Assembly: GCA_012295275.1 (NCBI GenBank)
Contig: CM022672.1
Span: 31,544,894-31,582,393, forward strand
Reading direction: 5' to 3'
DNA: 37,500 bases
From: Chrysomallon squamiferum
Taxonomy: Eukaryota > Mollusca > Gastropoda > Neomphalida > Peltospiridae
The position numbers were made by a program, and so were the translations under genes. Below the pieces are notes generated by a model that saw nothing but the letters and a program-made list of their open reading frames with translations, was not told the origin of the DNA and made no database searches. Positions 36,257 to 37,500 of the stretch are shown piece after piece; the first letter of the stretch is position 1, and the number at the start of each line of letters is the position of its first letter.

Positions 36257-36628
36257 ATATATATATATATATATATACATATTAAAGATTTTTCTTCAAC
36301 AGCAGTGAGAGTATTTAGCATGAATACATTTTTATAAGAGTTGGTATTTAAGATGATATGCATGTTCATAGCAGACTATTTTTACAACATAATTAATCCT
36401 AAATCTGAGCTGTCGAGCAGCTTTGTGTATATTTGTACAACATGGGATCCTTTAGAAGAATGCATTATGCATTTATGCTATTCCCTGATCACTTAAAAAC
36501 AATACTGCTAGTTGTACATACATAATATATCGTCTAAGTTGTAAAATGAACTAAGATACAGTCGAATATGTAAGTATATTATAAGTTTCTGTAGCATAAA
36601 TAAAATAAAAAATAAAAACTATAAATTA

Positions 36629-36675
<47 letters not shown>

Positions 36676-36851
36676 TCACACATATAAATTATATTCAAGT
36701 TCCTTGTGTAAAAATAAAACTGTGGTATAAAACATAGCTGTGTAAAATCAAGTTTGCCAAAATCAAAGTGACCCAAACACCGCGAACAGAATCAAGTATT
36801 TTTTAATAATGAGTTTAAATAAAGACAATGAACTTGATACAGCAGAAATAC

Positions 36852-36932
<81 letters not shown>

Positions 36933-37064
36933 TTTTATTTTTAAATTAATTTTCTACAAATACCTTACAAGTGGCTTGACAAAGTTATCTAAGAAATGAT
37001 ATGCAAAACAACACAAACATACAAATAAAATATATATGTAAATAGTTTTCATTATTATTAAACA

Positions 37065-37098
<34 letters not shown>

Positions 37099-37222
37099 TG
37101 CACACATATATAAAGTATATATATGTAAATAGTTAAACATACAAATATATATAAAATATATATGTAAATACTTCCCATTAATACAAAAATACACAAACAC
37201 ACGCTTACCCACCCACCCATCC

Positions 37223-37254
<32 letters not shown>

Positions 37255-37363
37255 ACAAATACACAGAGTGAGAAAAACAATGTAAAATCAGCCCTGTACA
37301 CAAAACAAAAAATAAAACAAAACAAAAAAACAAAGCAGATATTTAATCTAAACAACAACCTAC
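35931..37363. other. AT-rich region with simple repeats
   Basis: Contains degenerate attattcta motifs that may be a worn end of the preceding array (35930-36160), (TA)n(GT)n(TA)n (36190-36278), (CA)n (36632-36672), (TTA)n (36851-36920) and CA tracts (37060-37097, 37222-37246). Open frames here are repeat-derived. No exon is recognised. Confidence 0.75.
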
Positions 37364-37411
37364 CATTAACAGAACGGGTGAAGACAAAACTTCTTTCTTA
37401 TTTTTACCCAT
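37364..37411 (-). CDS. weak candidate upstream exon of RAPGEF1
   Basis: On the minus strand an ATG opens MGKNKKEVLSSPVLLM and is followed by GTAGGT. A pyrimidine-rich TTTTCTCATTTCAAG stands about 20 bp upstream. The exon would join the exon at 31245 in phase 0. There is no recognisable similarity to the C3G amino end, so this may be an alternative first exon or chance. Confidence 0.18.
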
Positions 37412-37500
37412 CCTAACTTCCACACCCCTCTCCTTGAAATGAGAAAACAGTCAGACCAAAACACACTGCATTAACAACCTCTGCATTTCTCTTTTCTTTC

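Overview
This is AT-rich nuclear DNA from an animal. It has an intron-rich gene with GT-AG splice junctions, long introns full of micro- and minisatellites, and no operons or ribosome binding sites. The gene content (a RAPGEF1/C3G orthologue and a Thr/Ser-rich mucin-like secreted protein) and the repeat load suggest an invertebrate, perhaps a mollusc or other lophotrochozoan. That placement is a low-confidence inference.

The main gene is RAPGEF1 (C3G, the Crk-binding exchange factor for Rap1) on the minus strand. Eighteen consecutive exons can be placed, from 31245 down to the stop codon at 8147-8149. Their splice phases all agree, and together they give about 996 residues. In order they encode the conserved N-terminal region (31.2-26.2 kb), a GC-rich proline/serine linker with four Crk-type PxLPxK motifs (23.6-20.5 kb), an acidic hinge, the REM/RasGEF-N domain (18.7-13.7 kb) and the CDC25-type RasGEF domain (13.5-8.1 kb). 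The first exons lie beyond the right edge or are not recognised. Two lesions interrupt the frame: one extra C in a C6 run at 23470-23475, and an exon at 12559-12635 that is short and carries two in-frame stops. All other exons are clean.

The left edge (2-1168, plus strand) is the 3' end of a gene for a mucin-like protein with Ala/Pro-Thr-Ser repeats and a small six-cysteine C-terminus. It converges on RAPGEF1, with about 7 kb of mostly satellite-rich DNA between them. The right 6 kb (31.25-37.5 kb) holds microsatellites, a roughly 110-bp repeat leading into a possible plus-strand last exon (33566-33773), a 2.1-kb minisatellite rich in AATAAA, and a weak candidate upstream exon at 37364-37411.

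The most unusual feature is that many minisatellites in RAPGEF1 are built from its own splice junctions. Donor-site segments (exon end plus start of intron) are copied into the downstream intron after the exons ending at 31070 (about 13 extra copies), 20493 (about 8), 13395 (1), 12559 (2) and 10096 (about 14). Acceptor segments are copied upstream of the exons starting at 8288 (about 14), 13887 (1) and 21656 (2 partial). I know of no description of a single gene with tandem decoy splice sites at this many junctions.
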